From assembly GCA_003646045.1 (NCBI GenBank), contig QNDV01000160.1, positions 1 to 5,932 of the forward strand: a DNA stretch of 5,932 nt, written 5' to 3'. A model generated the notes under the pieces. That model did not search any database, was not told the origin of the DNA, and saw nothing but the letters and a program-made list of their open reading frames with translations. Made by a program: the position numbers and the translations under genes. Positions 5,753-5,932 of the stretch are shown in pieces (within the stretch, counting starts at the first letter, position 1; each line of letters starts with the position of its first letter). This DNA comes from a bacterium (GTDB lineage Bacteria; Krumholzibacteriota; Krumholzibacteria; LZORAL124-64-63).

Positions 5753-5932
5753 TTGCGTATCATCATCGTTGCCATGGCATTGGCCTGCCTGCTGACGGCA
5801 GGTGCAGCTGTTGCCCAGTCCGTGGACTGGGACCACCAACCCCTCGAGCCGGTCTTCCATGCCTTGCCCGAGAACATGGAATTGCTGCGCCTGGAGAACG
5901 GCCTGGAAGTCGTGTTGATGCGCAACCCGGGC
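5753..5932 (+). CDS. M16-family (insulinase-like) zinc peptidase, N-terminal part, secreted
   Basis: Only the first 60 residues lie in the window. They begin MRIIIVAMALACLLTAGAAVA, a short Sec-type signal peptide with an Arg, a hydrophobic core and a likely AVA-QS cleavage after residue 21. The mature part contains LRLENGLEVVLMRNPG (45-60), the typical opening strand of M16 metallopeptidases (LxNGLxVxLxxxxx). The HxxEH zinc motif would lie beyond the window, so activity cannot be judged. The start is TTG, supported by AAGGA at 7 nt and by the full signal peptide. The product is probably periplasmic or otherwise exported. Cys12 is not in a good lipobox, so a lipoprotein is unlikely. The 17-bp distance from tpiA suggests co-transcription. 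Confidence 0.8.
   Translation, partial: MRIIIVAMALACLLTAGAAVAQSVDWDHQPLEPVFHALPENMELLRLENGLEVVLMRNPG

Noticed and set aside
5786..5788. Lipoprotein cysteine in the M16 signal peptide (Cys12)
   Set aside because: The preceding residues are A-L-A, a poor lipobox, and the hydrophobic stretch before Cys12 is too short. AVA-QS at 19-23 is a better signal peptidase I site.

Overview
This is a GC-rich bacterial chromosomal segment, densely packed and made almost entirely of housekeeping-type genes. I see no phage, transposon, CRISPR, tRNA or rRNA signature. The partial last gene begins with a Sec-type signal peptide and a TTG start. With the gene set (Tex, PabB, Ub-Mut7-C, ADP-ribosylglycohydrolase, trimeric PNP, DUF2082-type zinc ribbon, TpiA, M16 peptidase), this suggests a high-GC Gram-negative or similar environmental bacterium. 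A deltaproteobacterium, or a Gemmatimonadota-, Krumholzibacteriota- or Eisenbacteria-like lineage, would fit. That placement is inference; the window has no phylogenetic marker I can place with certainty.

Layout, left to right. (1) Bases 1-605 (+): the C-terminal 200 residues of Tex, ending in an S1 RNA-binding domain. (2) Bases 602-2763 (-): a two-gene unit. A Ub-Mut7-C protein (2062-2763) is joined by an ATGA stop/start overlap to pabB (602-2065). pabB converges on tex so tightly that both stop codons lie in one palindromic CTAG. (3) Bases 2764-2896: a 133-bp divergent control region with a perfect dyad abutting the Mut7-C start, and a sigma70-like promoter with an operator-like dyad for the rightward genes. 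(4) Bases 2897-4558 (+): an ADP-ribosylglycohydrolase followed after 3 bp by a purine nucleoside phosphorylase with a GTG start. (5) Bases 4582-4791 (-): a 69-residue zinc-ribbon protein. (6) Bases 4792-4961: a 170-bp divergent intergenic region with a possible tpiA promoter. (7) Bases 4962-5735 (+): tpiA. After 17 bp comes the start of a secreted M16-family zinc peptidase, cut by the window end.

How the genes may work together. PabB makes aminodeoxychorismate for folate; its amidotransferase (PabA) and lyase (PabC) partners are not here. The ARH-PNP pair puts two N-glycosidic-bond enzymes under one promoter, suggesting ADP-ribose or nucleoside turnover. TpiA serves glycolysis. The most unusual points are: a Mut7-C domain whose usual TRD aspartate is Asn, an apparently Shine-Dalgarno-less Mut7-C start against a perfect inverted repeat, and a 15-bp tandem duplication that copies the whole Mut7-C/pabB stop-start junction. 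I do not see clear evidence of a wholly new system.
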